A DNA stretch of 14,180 nt from CAZTLE01 sp964614415. GTDB taxonomy: Bacteria > Bacteroidota > Bacteroidia > Flavobacteriales > Flavobacteriaceae. A program made the translations under genes and the position numbers. The DNA is taken from the NCBI GenBank assembly GCA_964614415.1, contig CAZTLE010000107.1, forward strand, positions 1 through 14,180, given 5' to 3'. This document shows, piece by piece, positions 1 to 7,143 of the stretch (within the stretch, counting starts at the first letter, position 1; every line of letters starts with the position of its first letter). The notes under the pieces are model-generated. The model worked only from the letters and a program-made list of their open reading frames with translations. It was not told the DNA's origin and searched no databases.

Positions 1-169
1 TGAAATGATCTTCGGAAATATGTCCTTCCTCCATCGCATAGAGCGTAACAGCCCGATACATTGCACCCGTATCCACATACAGGTATTTAATGTAATCGGC
101 AAGCTGTTTGGCGACAGTACTTTTCCCGGTGGATGAATAGCCATCTATAGCGATGGTAATGTTTCTCAT
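1..169 (-). CDS. cmk: Cytidylate kinase, N-terminal part (cut by window edge)
   Basis: This gene encodes (d)CMP kinase, which phosphorylates CMP and dCMP with ATP in cytosolic pyrimidine nucleotide synthesis. Only the first 56 codons lie in the window; the rest is beyond base 1. The visible protein begins MRNITIAIDG and carries the nucleotide-binding P-loop GYSSTGKST at residues 10-18, followed by the family's conserved DTGAMYRA at residues 33-40, which belongs to the CMP-binding region. The ATG at 169 shares its A with the last base of the porQ stop codon (TAATG on the minus strand), so translation is probably coupled to porQ by reinitiation, and no separate promoter is needed. I am confident of the family because P-loop and DTGAMYRA occur at the usual spacing. 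Whether the gene is complete cannot be judged here. Confidence 0.93.
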   Translation of the reverse strand, partial: MRNITIAIDGYSSTGKSTVAKQLADYIKYLYVDTGAMYRAVTLYAMEEGHISEDHF

Positions 170-1188
170 TACTGAAGATCGATATTTAACCCGAAATAAC
201 TCGAAGAGGCAGCAATGCTGAATCGCGAATACGAGTAACTGAGCCGCATCTTGTTGAGTTTGATCGCAAATCCGGCACTGATCCCGGCGAATGCCCGGCG
301 TTCGACAATTCGAAGCTCTTCTCCCCTTCGGAAATTATATCCCAAACGGATATTAAAACCACTTTCCGGAAAGACCTCGATTCCCACGATCATGTGTCGG
401 AATGCATTGTCGATAAAGTTAATGTTTTCCGATTGAACATTGCCTTCCAGGTCGGTTGTTTCCCGGTCGGGATTGGAGAAAGCAATATTCCACCGCTGCA
501 TGTTCTCCAAAGTGAAATGCCAACGGATCGGTACATTTTGAAGCGTTTGTGAAATTCCGAAGATCAACTCGAAAGGCAGTGGTTCATAGATCTCATCGTA
601 AGGGGTGATTTGTGTCCCGATATTTCGTGCTACCCCTGTGATATGCAGGTCCCAGTCCTCATAAACATACATAACCCCGATATCTGCAGCTACGCCAAAG
701 GAAGAGTATTGTTCCAGCGTCGATGAGATGAATTTAACATTGGCACCTATATGGAAATTAGTCCAGGCAACATTCCTGGCATGTCCGAACTGAAGTGCCA
801 CTTCGCCACCACTAAAACTGGATGTCGCATTTCCGTCTTCGTCAAAACCGTCAAACTGTCCGTAGTTGATATACGTGACCCCGGCATGAAGTACCTGTGT
901 ACGCCGGTCCCATAAGTAGGCATAGGCTGCACTACCGTAGTTCACATCTCCTATGTAATTGACATAATTAAGGGATAGCTGGTTATCCATGGCCGGATTA
1001 ATACTGGCCGGATTGAACAGTGCCTGTGTAGGATCGTAGTCATAATTGGTGACGACCTTTCCTCCTAGCGCGGCCTGTCTGGGTGAGTTTACAAGATTGA
1101 GAAACTGGTAGGTAGAACGCCCGCCCACTTGCGCCAATGCAGAAGTAGAAACGATCAGGACCAATAAAAAGAATACTTTTTGGTTCAT
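169..1188 (-). CDS. porQ: Type IX secretion system protein PorQ
   Basis: PorQ is an outer-membrane beta-barrel protein of the type IX secretion system, the Bacteroidota machine that exports and attaches cargo with C-terminal sorting domains. In Porphyromonas it belongs to the cell-surface attachment complex with PorU, PorV and PorZ (established knowledge). The 339-residue protein starts with a signal peptide, residues 1-19, with a likely cut at SALA/Q. The mature N-terminus has the family pattern GGRSTYQFLNL, then SPRQAALGG near residues 36-43 and an NPASINPAMDN stretch near residues 59-69. The rest alternates short amphipathic beta strands to a C-terminal strand ending NIDLQ, as in outer-membrane barrels. 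The ATG at 1188 lies directly before the signal peptide. The gene follows lon on the same strand after about 290 bases and precedes cmk with a one-base overlap. The product assignment rests on recognised sequence pattern, not on a database search. Confidence 0.88.
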   Translation of the reverse strand: MNQKVFFLLVLIVSTSALAQVGGRSTYQFLNLVNSPRQAALGGKVVTNYDYDPTQALFNPASINPAMDNQLSLNYVNYIGDVNYGSAAYAYLWDRRTQVLHAGVTYINYGQFDGFDEDGNATSSFSGGEVALQFGHARNVAWTNFHIGANVKFISSTLEQYSSFGVAADIGVMYVYEDWDLHITGVARNIGTQITPYDEIYEPLPFELIFGISQTLQNVPIRWHFTLENMQRWNIAFSNPDRETTDLEGNVQSENINFIDNAFRHMIVGIEVFPESGFNIRLGYNFRRGEELRIVERRAFAGISAGFAIKLNKMRLSYSYSRFSIAASSSYFGLNIDLQ

Positions 1189-1223
1189 ACACCAAGCAAC
1201 CTTATCCTCACTTAAAACGAATG

Positions 1224-1251
1224 CAAGTATAATTTATTTTCGTGGCACAAA
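1224..1251 (-). promoter_or_regulatory. Candidate promoter of porQ-cmk
   Basis: On the minus strand, TATACTTG (1231 to 1224) matches five of the six fixed bases of the Bacteroidota -7 element TAnnTTTG, and TTTG (1251 to 1248) could serve as the -33 element. The 16-base spacer is shorter than the usual 19-21, which weakens the call. The site ends about 35 bases before the porQ ATG. Confidence 0.35.
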
Positions 1252-1291
1252 AAAGCTATTTCATTTCAGGTTTTCCTGATTATGTCAACTT

Positions 1292-1310
1292 CGGAACTAC
1301 AGTAGTCCCG
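1292..1310. repeat. Short imperfect palindrome in the lon-porQ gap
   Basis: CGGAACTAC and GTAGTCCCG flank a single central A, with one mismatch in nine pairs. Because the centre is a single base, it looks more like a two-fold protein-binding site than an RNA hairpin. It lies about 100 bases upstream of porQ. One palindrome of this length can arise by chance. Confidence 0.35.
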
Positions 1311-1410
1311 GCTTTAAGTTAAGGTAGGAGGTTGTTTAGCAGATGAATGATCAAATGACCAAGAACAGATCGTAAGCAAGAAATAACCGCACTACAACGC
1401 CAAACTCATT

Positions 1411-1468
1411 CTCTCCTCTCTGTTCTCTTCTCTCTTCTCTCTTTTCTCTTTTCTCTTTTCTCTGTTCC
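1411..1468. repeat. Polypyrimidine tract with a (TTTTCTC)n mirror repeat
   Basis: Fifty-eight bases on the plus strand are C or T apart from two G residues, at 1422 and 1464. Inside it, 1438-1463 is a perfect mirror repeat in which four CTC blocks are separated by three TTTT blocks. The tract begins 12 bases beyond the lon stop codon, so the lon transcript would carry it as a purine-rich 3' tail. No classical hairpin terminator is visible between lon and porQ. Confidence 0.85.
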
Positions 1469-1479
1469 AACATCAGAAA

Positions 1480-3930
1480 CTACAAAGTCTTGGCGTTTTT
1501 CACTTTCTGTTTGGTAAGCGCAACATCGAGAACATCGATCATGTCCTTCACGTAATGGAAAGTAAGCCCTTTAAGATATTCGGGTTTGATCTCTTCCACG
1601 TCGGTACGGTTGTCTTCACAAAGCAGGATTTCCTTGATCCGGGCCCGTTTGGCGGCAAGTATTTTCTCCTTAATCCCTCCCACAGGGAGCACCTTTCCGC
1701 GCAACGTGATCTCCCCCGTCATGGCAATGCTCTTCTTTACCTTGCGTTGGGTGAATAAGGAAACCAGTGAAGTGAGCATGGTGATTCCTGCACTGGGGCC
1801 GTCCTTTGGAGTAGCACCTTCAGGTACGTGAATATGAACGTTGTATTTTTCGAATACATCGGGGTCAACACCCAAATGTTGCGCATTGGATTTAATGAAT
1901 TCCAGGGCAATAGTGGCCGATTCCTTCATTACCTTACCGAGATTTCCGGTCATGGTAAGCGTTCCCTTTCCTTTGGATAGCGTAGATTCTATGAACAGGA
2001 TATCTCCGCCTACGCGGGTCCATGCGAGTCCGGTAACAACCCCTGCTACTTCGTTATTCTCGTATTTATCACGTTCGAGTTTGGGTGCGCCCAATACCTT
2101 CACGATGAGCTCAGGAGTAACTTTAGGCTCATATTCCTCTTCCATGGCAATTTTCATAGCCGCGTGCCGCACCATCTTGGCGATCTGCTTTTCCAGTCCG
2201 CGAACCCCACTTTCCCGGGTGTATCCTTCTACGATCTTTTCCAGTTCCCGCTTCCCAATTCTTAGATGGTCCCTTTTAAGGCCGTGCTCTTTGAGTTGTT
2301 TCGGGAGCAAATGCCGCTTAGCGATCTCCACTTTTTCCTCAATGGTATAACCGGATACGTTGATGATCTCCATACGATCCCTCAATGCCGGTTGAATGGT
2401 ACTCAAGCTATTCGAAGTAGCGATAAACATCACTTTGGAAAGGTCATATCCCAATTCCAGGAAATTATCGTAGAACGCGCTGTTCTGCTCCGGATCCAGT
2501 ACTTCCAGCATAGCCGATGACGGATCTCCCTGATTTCCCATAGAAAGTTTGTCGATCTCATCAAGTACAAAAACAGGGTTTCCGGTTCCGGCTTTTTTAA
2601 TGTTCTGAACAATCCTACCGGGCATTGCACCGATATATGTCTTGCGGTGACCGCGAATCTCGGCTTCATCACGTAACCCACCCAGGGACATACGCACGTA
2701 CTCTCTCCCCAGGGCTTCAGCTATCGATTTACCAAGAGAGGTCTTCCCTACCCCCGGAGGCCCGTACAGACAAAGAATGGGCGACTTCATGTCATTCCGA
2801 AGTTTCAGCACAGCCAGGTATTCAATAATCCTTTTCTTAACATCGTCGAGTCCGTAGTGATCCCGATCCAGGATCTTTCGCGCCCGTTTCAGGTCAAACT
2901 GATCCGTGCTGTAAGACTCCCAGGGAAGATCCAGGATAAGTTCCAGATAGTTACGCTGAATGCTGTATTCGGCAACCTGTGGATTCATCCGTTGCATTTT
3001 GGAAAGTTCTTTTTCAAAATGTTTGGATACTTCCTTACTCCATTTTTTATCCTTGGCACGTTCCCGCATCTCTTCAATCTCAGCTTCATATGACGTCCCG
3101 CCCAGTTCTTCCTGGATGGTTTTCATTTGCTGTTGAAGGAAATATTCGCGCTGTTGTTGATTGATGTCGTGCTCTACTTTGGACTGAATATCGTTGCGCA
3201 GCGATAGCTTCTGAAGCTCAAGGTTCATATACCGAAGCGTTTCCAAAGCACGGTCCTTGAGGTCGTTGATCTCCAGTAACTGTTGTTTTTCTTCTACTGA
3301 AATGTTGAGATTGGACGACACGAAGTTGATCAGGAACGAGGAACTTTCAATGTTGCGAATGGCAAAGGCCGCTTCCGAAGGAATGTTCGGGCTGTCTTTA
3401 ATAATGTCAAGCGCCAGTTCCTTAATGGATTCTATGATCGCCTTGAATTCGTCATTTTGCTTAGCCGGTTGAGCCTCTGGCACTTCTTTGATACTTGCCG
3501 TCATATATGGCTCTGAAGTAAGTACTTCGGCCACTTCAAACCTTTTCTTACCCTGAATGATCACGGTAGTATTACCATCGGGCATTTTGAGCACCCGGAG
3601 TATTTTGGCGACTGTACCTATGGTATTGATGTCGGTAAGTCCAGGTTCTTCTTCAAATTCATCCTTCTGCGATACCACACCAATGGTCTTATTCTCTTTG
3701 TTGGTATCATTAATGAGTTTAATGGATTTGTCGCGTCCTGCAGTAATCGGAATTACCACTCCGGGAAACAATACTGTATTTCGCAACGGAAGTATGGGAA
3801 GTACCTTAGGCAGCTCTTCCCGGTTCATGGCATCTTCGTCTTCCGAAGTCATCAACGGAATTAATTCGGCATCTTCACTCAGCTCCTGAAATGACAAACT
3901 GTCTATGGTCGTTAATTTTGATTTGGTCAT
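1480..3930 (-). CDS. lon: Lon protease (endopeptidase La)
   Basis: Lon is the cytosolic ATP-dependent serine protease that removes misfolded proteins and selected regulators. From the ATG at 3930 it has 816 residues, the usual length in the family plus a short acidic N-terminal extension. The substrate-binding N domain starts near residue 40 (LPILPLRNTVLFPG). The AAA+ module has Walker A GPPGVGKT at 390-397, Walker B VFVLDEIDK at 453-461 and an LRDRME segment near 516-521. The C-terminal peptidase has the catalytic Ser713 in KDGPSAG and Lys756 in GGIKEK, 43 residues apart as in E. coli Lon (S679, K722). The frame can also open at a GTG at 3942, four codons earlier. I prefer the ATG because ATG is the commoner start and homologues I recall begin at about this point, but the alternative is not excluded. 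It is divergent from the sigma-factor cassette. Confidence 0.97.
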   Translation of the reverse strand: MTKSKLTTIDSLSFQELSEDAELIPLMTSEDEDAMNREELPKVLPILPLRNTVLFPGVVIPITAGRDKSIKLINDTNKENKTIGVVSQKDEFEEEPGLTDINTIGTVAKILRVLKMPDGNTTVIIQGKKRFEVAEVLTSEPYMTASIKEVPEAQPAKQNDEFKAIIESIKELALDIIKDSPNIPSEAAFAIRNIESSSFLINFVSSNLNISVEEKQQLLEINDLKDRALETLRYMNLELQKLSLRNDIQSKVEHDINQQQREYFLQQQMKTIQEELGGTSYEAEIEEMRERAKDKKWSKEVSKHFEKELSKMQRMNPQVAEYSIQRNYLELILDLPWESYSTDQFDLKRARKILDRDHYGLDDVKKRIIEYLAVLKLRNDMKSPILCLYGPPGVGKTSLGKSIAEALGREYVRMSLGGLRDEAEIRGHRKTYIGAMPGRIVQNIKKAGTGNPVFVLDEIDKLSMGNQGDPSSAMLEVLDPEQNSAFYDNFLELGYDLSKVMFIATSNSLSTIQPALRDRMEIINVSGYTIEEKVEIAKRHLLPKQLKEHGLKRDHLRIGKRELEKIVEGYTRESGVRGLEKQIAKMVRHAAMKIAMEEEYEPKVTPELIVKVLGAPKLERDKYENNEVAGVVTGLAWTRVGGDILFIESTLSKGKGTLTMTGNLGKVMKESATIALEFIKSNAQHLGVDPDVFEKYNVHIHVPEGATPKDGPSAGITMLTSLVSLFTQRKVKKSIAMTGEITLRGKVLPVGGIKEKILAAKRARIKEILLCEDNRTDVEEIKPEYLKGLTFHYVKDMIDVLDVALTKQKVKNAKTL

Positions 3931-3942
3931 ATCCTTGTTCAC

Positions 3943-3976
3943 GCCAATATGTCACTAATTGGGAAACATTATTGGC
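3943..3976 (-). promoter_or_regulatory. Hairpin in the lon leader
   Basis: In the minus-strand transcript GCCAATA-A-TGT pairs with ACATATTGGC: ten base pairs with one bulged A and a 13-base loop. The stem ends at the base just before the alternative GTG and 12 bases before the preferred ATG of lon. It could affect ribosome access. The fold was read by eye, and its function is inference. Confidence 0.45.
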
Positions 3977-4098
3977 TTTTATCGTTTGCTTTACTAGTTT
4001 ATAAGACGCCAAGCCCGCTAAAACTGTACACTAGGCGCTTTATTTACTTCACATAAGTCAATAGTTATGCCAGTAATTTAAATTAAATTTAAGGCAAG

Positions 4099-4124
4099 TG
4101 TAACATTTCATCCTCAGTCTAATC
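4099..4124 (+). promoter_or_regulatory. Possible ECF-type promoter before the sigma-factor cassette
   Basis: TGTAACA at 4099-4105 contains the AAC core common in ECF sigma -35 elements, and TCTAATC at 4118-4124 resembles a -10 element. The 12-base spacer is shorter than usual for ECF promoters, so the pairing is doubtful. I see no good TAnnTTTG housekeeping site in this gap. Just upstream, 4075-4092 is an AT-only stretch made of overlapping palindromes. Confidence 0.25.
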
Positions 4125-4146
4125 TTTAGCATAAACATTTGTTTTT

Positions 4147-4707
4147 TTGACACTGGCCAAACAGCATATAGACGCGTTATTAGTTCTTTGTCGTAAAGGA
4201 AATCAACTAGCACAGTTAGAAGTGTACAATCGGTACCAAAATGCTATGTATAACACAGCAGTCCGAATTGTAAAGAACAGTGCTGAAGCTGAAGATGTAA
4301 TGCAGGAATCTTTCATCGCCGCTTTTTCAAAGCTGGATTCGTTTAAAGGTACTGCTTCGTTCGGTTCATGGTTGAAGCGGATTGTGATCAATAATAGTAT
4401 TGCTCATTATCGTAAATCACAACGCTTTGTAGACATGTCCGATCAGGAATTCGCCGAGGAAACCCCGGATGTTGAATATGACGGGATCGATGAAGAAGAT
4501 TACACCATGTTAAAGGCCAGCGAGATCATTAAATGCATGGAGGATATCCATGTGAATTATCGACAGGCCCTCACCCTGCACTTCATAGAAGGATACGACT
4601 ATGAAGAAATGTGTGAGATACTTCAAATCAGCTACGCAAATTGTCGTACACTGATTTCCAGAGCAAAAGAAAGTTTACGTAAAAAATTAGTTGTTAAACA
4701 TGCATAA
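4147..4707 (+). CDS. ECF-family RNA polymerase sigma factor
   Basis: This 186-residue protein is a group 4 (ECF) sigma factor that would direct RNA polymerase to a small set of promoters. Region 2 covers roughly residues 22-92, including AEAEDVMQESFIAAF (47-61) for core polymerase binding and FGSWLKRIVINNSIAHYRK (72-90) for -10 recognition. An acidic linker (about 94-120) leads to region 4 (about 123-182), whose helix-turn-helix contains YEEMCEILQISYANCRTLISRAK. The frame has a TAA stop at 4132 and no ATG before codon 32, where a start would remove part of region 2. The TTG at 4147 is therefore the best start, giving MTLAKQHIDALL, which resembles the N-termini of flavobacterial homologues. 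Its last eight bases overlap the next gene, the probable anti-sigma factor. Its targets are unknown; autoregulation of this cassette is a guess. Confidence 0.92.
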   Translation: MTLAKQHIDALLVLCRKGNQLAQLEVYNRYQNAMYNTAVRIVKNSAEAEDVMQESFIAAFSKLDSFKGTASFGSWLKRIVINNSIAHYRKSQRFVDMSDQEFAEETPDVEYDGIDEEDYTMLKASEIIKCMEDIHVNYRQALTLHFIEGYDYEEMCEILQISYANCRTLISRAKESLRKKLVVKHA

Positions 4708-5248
4708 GGATAAAATAGACATACTGTTTAAAAGACTGGAGGGTTCCTTCGATACCCAGGAATCTCCGGCGGGACATCAAAGCAGGTTTATGGAACGTCT
4801 CAACGCCCAGAAAACCCAACCCGCCAGAAGATCCTTCGGTTGGTGGAAACCACTATCCATCGCAGCCACTTTCATTGTACTTATTACATTGGGGCTGGCC
4901 CAGGGTGATGCACGTCCCGAATCTGCAGATTTGGCAAGCATATCACCTGAGATGGAGGAAACGCAGTCTTTTTTCACAACAACCATCAATAGAGAGCTGG
5001 AAACTCTCAGAAGCCTGCACAATGCAGATACCGAAGATCTGGTAAACGATGCACTTATTCAGTTGAGTAAACTGGAAGCAGAGTACGATCAGCTAAAGGT
5101 AGATCTTGTGGACAGTGGAAACGACAACCGTGTTGTTTACGCCATGATCTCCAATCTTCAAAGTCGTGTAGACCTGTTGCAGGAAATGATTTCCAACATC
5201 GAGGAATACAAAAATCTAAAAACCAATGAAAATGAAATTACTATCTAG
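4700..5248 (+). CDS. Probable membrane anti-sigma factor
   Basis: The 182-residue protein has a charged cytosolic N-terminus (1-50) with an H-x-x-R-F-M-E-R-L segment at residues 26-34, which I recall from flavobacterial proteins encoded next to ECF sigma factors. One membrane segment follows at about residues 51-67 (PLSIAATFIVLITLGLA). The outer part has an acidic stretch and a helical, probably coiled-coil region from about 85 to 175. By position and topology it would hold the upstream sigma factor at the inner membrane and release it on an envelope signal; this is inference, since no named anti-sigma domain is obvious. The ATG at 4700 lies within the last eight bases of the sigma gene (ATGCATAA), typical of translational coupling. 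A TTG at 4691 is in frame but less likely. Its 3' end overlaps the next gene by 23 bases. Confidence 0.72.
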   Translation: MHKDKIDILFKRLEGSFDTQESPAGHQSRFMERLNAQKTQPARRSFGWWKPLSIAATFIVLITLGLAQGDARPESADLASISPEMEETQSFFTTTINRELETLRSLHNADTEDLVNDALIQLSKLEAEYDQLKVDLVDSGNDNRVVYAMISNLQSRVDLLQEMISNIEEYKNLKTNENEITI

Positions 5249-6314
5249 AATATCACTCCTACTCTTGTTAGTTCCTGCCGTAATGCTTGGGAACGATAAA
5301 TTCAAGGGAAAATACACCAAGGAGAAGACCTTGAATAAAGAATATTCGGTGAATGCGAATGCCACGCTCGAGGTTGACAATAGCTACGGAAACATAGACG
5401 TGGTAACCTGGAATGAGAACCGCATAGTCATCGAGGTAACCATTAGAACCAATGGTAACAACGAAGAGCGCGTTCAGGAAAAACTGAATGACATCGACGT
5501 ACAGTTCTCAGGTTCCAGCTCAAGAGTTACCGCCGAAACGGTCTTTAAAGGCCGCAAGAACAACTGGAGCTGGTGGGGCAGCAAGAAGAACAAGGTTTCT
5601 ATGGAGATCAATTATTCGATCAAAATGCCGGTTTCAAATTCAGTAGACCTGAGTAACGATTACGGAGGCATTAACCTGGGAGATTTGGACGGAACAGCTT
5701 CAATTAGCTGTGACTATGGACAAATGAACATCGGTGAGCTTAGAGGCGATGGGAACTACCTCAACTTCGACTATACCAAGAACTCCACAATTGACTACAT
5801 GAAGACGGGAAAGATCAACGCCGATTATTCAGGGTTCACTGTACGCAGGGCCGACCGACTGGAGCTTAACGCAGATTATTCCAAATCTGAGATTGACAAT
5901 GTCAATACTCTGGAATACAACTGTGATTACGGAAAGCTAACCGTAGGAACCGTTGGAAATATGACCGGACAGGCGGATTATTTACCGCATAATATAGGAA
6001 CGGTGAACGGTTCTCTGGATCTCAATACAGACTACGGTTCCATTACCGTGGACCGCATGTCTTCATCGGCCGGGGATGTTACAATCAAAAGTGACTACAC
6101 CGGTATCAAACTGGGAATCGCCAGTGGATATAACTTCGATTTCACCCTGGATATGGATTACGGAAGCTTTAAAGGCAAAGAAAACGTGAATGTACAGCAC
6201 AGTTCCAAGGATGGCAGTGACAGGATGTACTCAGGGTACCACGGTCAAAGTGGCTCAGGAAACAACATACGAATTAACTCCAGCTATGGAGGAATTACTT
6301 TCAATAAAAACTAA
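5226..6314 (+). CDS. Secreted repeat protein, DUF4097-like beta-solenoid
   Basis: The 362-residue protein has a signal peptide at residues 1-22 (hydrophobic LLLLLVPAVML), so it is exported, probably to the periplasm or surface. There is no lipobox cysteine. An N-terminal part of about 110 residues is followed by a repeat region with a D-Y-[GST] motif at D145, 163, 182, 200, 217, 234, 251, 269, 290 and 311, and SYG at 53 and 353. The 17-21 residue spacing suggests a parallel beta-solenoid, as in the putative adhesin family DUF4097; the family name is tentative. Cys162 and Cys233 both sit directly before a DYG. The ATG at 5226 overlaps the anti-sigma gene by 23 bases and the head-GIN gene follows after 16 bases, so all four genes are probably one operon. 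No catalytic motif is visible; a structural, adhesive or sensing role is inferred. Confidence 0.75.
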   Translation: MKMKLLSRISLLLLLVPAVMLGNDKFKGKYTKEKTLNKEYSVNANATLEVDNSYGNIDVVTWNENRIVIEVTIRTNGNNEERVQEKLNDIDVQFSGSSSRVTAETVFKGRKNNWSWWGSKKNKVSMEINYSIKMPVSNSVDLSNDYGGINLGDLDGTASISCDYGQMNIGELRGDGNYLNFDYTKNSTIDYMKTGKINADYSGFTVRRADRLELNADYSKSEIDNVNTLEYNCDYGKLTVGTVGNMTGQADYLPHNIGTVNGSLDLNTDYGSITVDRMSSSAGDVTIKSDYTGIKLGIASGYNFDFTLDMDYGSFKGKENVNVQHSSKDGSDRMYSGYHGQSGSGNNIRINSSYGGITFNKN

Positions 6315-6330
6315 ATAACACTCATAAGTC

Positions 6331-7062
6331 ATGAACACAATAAGCAAAATACTACTAGCGGCTTTCCTCGTCGCCTTCGGAACAACCGATGCCACGGCAC
6401 AATGGTGGGGAAAACGTATTAATGGTAACGGAAATATTACAACCAGGGACGTTAAGACAGGCGATTACGATGTGATCAAAGTGGCCGGTTTTATGGACGT
6501 ACACCTTGAAAAAGGAACAGAAGGTAACATTACGGTGACTACAGACAGCAACCTGCAGGAGTATATCGTAGTTGAAACCGACGGCGACAAGCTGATCATC
6601 AAAACAAAGAAAAATTCAAACCTGCGCACCAAGCACGGAGTTCATATCAAAGTGCCGTTTCAGGACCTTTCCAAGATAGGTCTCTCGGGTTCAGGGGATA
6701 TCGACACCAAGGACAAGATCGTAGCCGATGAGCTGGACATTAATGTAACCGGTTCCGGGGATATCGATCTGCTTATCGAAACCAATGTTTTGGATTCTAA
6801 TGTAACCGGTTCGGGTGATATTCAGCTGGCCGGAAAAGCGAATGATATTGAAGTATCTGTAACCGGAAGCGGTGATTTCAAAGGATTTGATCTTGAGAGC
6901 AACAATGCAGATGCAAGCGTATCGGGTTCAGGAGATATTAAACTGAATGTAAAGAATAGCCTTAGAGGCCGTGTAAGCGGTTCAGGCGATATTCGATATA
7001 CAGGTAATCCTTCAAAAAGCGATACTAAAGTAGCCGGCTCCGGATCAATCAAGTCTATGTAG
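6331..7062 (+). CDS. Head-GIN (DUF2807) domain secreted protein
   Basis: This 243-residue exported protein has a signal peptide ending near residue 23 (ATA/QWWGK). It belongs to the head-GIN or DUF2807 group of putative auto-transporter adhesin head domains, common in Bacteroidota and of unknown biochemical role. The N-terminal part has the family pattern FMDVHLEKG (54-62) and ITVTTDSNLQEYIVVE (67-82). The C-terminal half carries seven copies of G-S-G-D/S-I/F, starting at residues 120, 141, 160, 179, 199, 217 and 236. The 18-21 residue spacing fits one turn of a parallel beta-solenoid. It is the last gene of the sigma-factor cassette and ends 28 bases before a strong terminator. The family is well supported. 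Its link to the sigma factor comes from gene order only. Confidence 0.87.
   Translation: MNTISKILLAAFLVAFGTTDATAQWWGKRINGNGNITTRDVKTGDYDVIKVAGFMDVHLEKGTEGNITVTTDSNLQEYIVVETDGDKLIIKTKKNSNLRTKHGVHIKVPFQDLSKIGLSGSGDIDTKDKIVADELDINVTGSGDIDLLIETNVLDSNVTGSGDIQLAGKANDIEVSVTGSGDFKGFDLESNNADASVSGSGDIKLNVKNSLRGRVSGSGDIRYTGNPSKSDTKVAGSGSIKSM
6688..7050 (+). repeat. Seven tandem GSGD-coding repeats
   Basis: Each repeat is about 54-63 bases long and is anchored on a core that reads GGTTCNGGNGATAT or a close variant. The copies have diverged at silent positions (tcg/tcc/tca, ggg/ggt/ggc), so this is an old protein-level repeat and not a recent DNA expansion. The last copy is degenerate, with Ser replacing Asp. 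Confidence 0.8.
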
Positions 7063-7090
7063 GGCAAAGAGCAAAGTTATCTTAAAAGTA

Positions 7091-7130
7091 AAACGGCCAT
7101 TCGATTATGAATGGCCGTTTTTTATTTTTT
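7091..7130. terminator. Bidirectional intrinsic terminator
   Basis: A perfect 12-base-pair stem, AAACGGCCATTC and GAATGGCCGTTT, encloses the six-base loop GATTAT. A T-rich run follows on the plus strand (7118-7130), and an A-rich flank at 7084-7093 supplies a U-rich tail on the minus strand. It lies between two convergent genes, ending at 7062 (plus) and 7144 (minus), and should stop both. Confidence 0.93.
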
Positions 7131-7143
7131 ATAGTTACCGGTT

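Noticed and set aside
1841..2350. Open frame of 169 codons on the plus strand opposite lon
   Set aside because: It lies wholly inside the lon coding region on the other strand, and its Ser-rich composition is what antisense of a conserved gene gives. No domain or signal is visible.
3557..3889. Open frame of 110 codons antisense to the lon N-terminus
   Set aside because: It is an antisense shadow of conserved coding sequence with no independent start context or recognisable motif.
3943..4146. Possible small RNA or riboswitch in the lon / sigma gap
   Set aside because: Apart from the lon leader hairpin and an AT-rich palindromic stretch, I see no conserved aptamer-like structure.
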